Shown here: positions 59,301 to 62,300 of the stretch, piece after piece
Layout: every line of letters begins with the position of its first letter
How positions within the stretch are numbered: the stretch's first letter is position 1
From: Hyposmocoma kahamanoa
Lineage: Eukaryota > Arthropoda > Insecta > Lepidoptera > Cosmopterigidae
Assembly (NCBI RefSeq): GCF_003589595.1
Contig: NW_020653855.1
Span: 955,912 to 1,019,911, forward strand
Direction: 5' to 3'
DNA length: 64,000 bases
Made by a program: the position numbers and the translations under genes
Notes under the pieces: model-generated
The model's database searches: none
What the model was told of the DNA's origin: nothing
Seen by the model: only the letters and a program-made list of their open reading frames with translations

Positions 59301-62300
59301 AGTAAAAATAGAAGTCCAAGAATTAACTTGGCCTAGTCTTTGTAATGTTCTTCACTACATCAATGAATAGTCCGTATGTATGTTTGACATAAAGACATTT
59401 ATTTATGGTAATGACACATATAATAAATGTTCATTTGACTATTTTAATAAAGAACAAATTAGCTTCGAGTTTTGCCTCCACTCCGGCCACCCAAAGACAA
59501 TATATTTTTATAGTTTATTGGCTTCGGTTCCAGTCCATAACCAATATCGTAACAATGTCCATTGGAGGTATCGATTTGATGTGTATTAACAATTTTTCAG
59601 TGCTTCAGTTCTCAAAAAAGAACCAAAGGTTGACTACCTACTATTAAATCACCCAAATCTTCCCCCACAGCTGGACTGGGTGTGTGAACGAGACAGCCTC
59701 GCAGCTACAGCTCAAGCGATCTTCTTCTGCGGTGCCATAGTCGGAGGGTTGCTTTTTGGTTGGATTGCCGATAAATATGGACGAGTACCTGCTTTACTTG
59801 GTATGACTACAACTGGTTTCCTACACTTTTGTTACGCACGCCTTAATCAATCCTTATAGGACTTAGCTCTGGGCACTGATTATCCTCTAAAGTGATGGAT
59901 TAGAGTGCTTTTTTATGATGTAGATAGACAAACACCAGTAGAGCTCCTTGTGAAAGAGTTAGTCCAGGGAAGTACCTTCATTGACTTACAAATAAATGGA
60001 CGACGGGTCTAATACAAAAACCACGAAAAAAATGTCCCAAGTCAACCTATTCGAAATTTAAATTGTAATGTCATCGCAGTATCGCGCTATCAGTAGAACA
60101 AATGAAGACTAAAGCGGAGTTTGGCGCTCTGTATACGATTTTAGCGCCTTACAAGTGCGGACATTTTTTAGCGCGGACCCGACGTCCATATAATTGTAAG
60201 TAAATGGCCACCTTACCTATTTTTGCCACCAAACAGTAATGTCAACTGTGTTGTCAAATGGTCTCAGGGTGACGGGCGCAGTGGTAGTGCCCCTGAGATC
60301 TTTGCGATTAAAGCTCTGAGTGGCATTGCAATTGTTATGGACTGGCGTGTACCTTACCATCAGGCGCATGACTTGCTCGGCCTGTCACTTGATATTATAA
60401 AAAAAAATACAATCGAATTTCGTGTAGGTGATTCATTTAGACTTTTCAAGTTCTACATAAGATATGTTTACATAATTAATGTGAATAATAATTGTAAATA
60501 AAAGTTAATTTACAACGAGCAACCAGAGACGTAGCGTGGAGGGTGCAGAAGGGGCGATGGCCCCCGACGGCACATCAATACGGGCGGCACATCAATATAT
60601 TTTTTTTTTTTCACTTAAAATTAGAAAATAAGTTCCACTATTTGAGAAAACGATATCCCGAACAACACAAAGTTGGCGAAGGCAAGTCAACATAAAAACA
60701 CAATCGAGCCGCGTCAGCTGGAATGAACAAATTTAAGGTTGGCCCCGATGGCAGAAATCAACACTACGCCACTACGAGCAACCCCAAGAGTTTTTTAAGG
60801 GAAATCAGAGAAATCTGCCTTATGAATGGACAGTAGTTTAGTAGCAGGACGACGTGTCGTTTACCATCAGGCGCACGACTTGTTCGTGCCGTCAGTTGGT
60901 ATCATAAAAGTAATTTTTATTAAAAAAAAGGAACCGACTTCAAACTTTGCTTATATGTACATACAAATTGAAACTAAAGAGTTTACAAATGGTTACCAGA
61001 ACGCGCAACATGATGCATCCCCTAGTTTGCCACCCTTAGAGGCCCTCTTTCCAACAAAAAAAGAATCATCAAAATCGGTCCACAAATTCCGAAGTAATCG
61101 CGTACAAAAAAATTACAGTTGAATTAAAAACCACTTTCTTTTTTTAAGCCGGTTAAAAAAAGTAATACTTTTAAATCGATTTGACTATTTCAAGTGTAAT
61201 TACACTTGCTTGCCACTGATATAAATAGATGTTTAATTTGAATAAACCAAAATTATAAATACAAGTATCGAACACTAAGAAAAATTCGTTTCATCCGGTT
61301 GGAAAGGTAGCTATAAAGGTAGCTTAGTGATGAAAAACTTTCATGCATTTCTCACAGATGGCGCTACGACAAAAAGTCGTTAAAAACCAAAAACAAAGAT
61401 AATAATTATAACAAACTAGCGGAGTAATTTCATAAAATAATAATAGGGGTTAAAGTATGAAATTGCCGATTTGTACTGNNNNNNNNNNNNNNNNNNNNNN
61501 NNNNNNNNNNNNNNNNNNNNNNNNNNNNNNNNNNNNNNNNNNNNNNNNNNNNNNNNNNNNNNNNNNNNNNNNNNNNNNNNNNNNNNNNNNNNNNNNNNNN
61601 NNNNNNNNNNNNNNNNNNNNNNNNNNNNNNNNNNNNNNNNNNNNNNNNNNNNNNNNNNNNNNNNNNNNNNNNNNNNNNNNNNNNNNNNNNNNNNNNNNNN
61701 NNNNNNNNNNNNNNNNNNNNNNNNNNNNNNNNNNNNNNNNNNNNNNNNNNNNNNNNNNNNNNNNNNNNNNNNNNNNNNNNNNNNNNNNNNNNNNNNNNNN
61801 NNNNNNNNNNNNNNNNNNNNNNNNNNNNNNNNNNNNNNNNNNNNNNNNNNNNNNNNNNNNNNNNNNNNNNNNNNNNNNTACAATTATATGGACGTCGGGT
61901 CCGCGCTAAAAAGTGTCCGAACTTATAGGGCGTTAAAATCGTATACAGAGCGTCATTCACGCTTTAGTCTTCGTTTGTTTCTTCTGACAGCGAAGCAAGC
62001 AAAATTAGACAGTACTGCGATGACATTACAATTTAAATTCCAACGTTTTAGCTTTTTCATATTCCTTTACATGTCACTACGTTTAAATAGGTTGACTTGG
62101 GACATTTTTTTCGTGGTTTTTATATTAGACCCGTCGTCCATTTATTTGTAAGTCAATGTTATATATCAATGTACAAGTTTCGTAATGAAACTATATCAAA
62201 CCCGTCTTACCGCGAAAACGTCTCGCCGACAGCCTTACTACCATTCAGTCAATCTAAAAAATCTAAAAATAAAATCTAAAGCTAGGGAGGAGCGGAGAGT

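Noticed and set aside
61416..62151. Open frames of 150-226 codons across 61479-61878
   Set aside because: Artifacts of the N gap. The readable ends are B element sequence.
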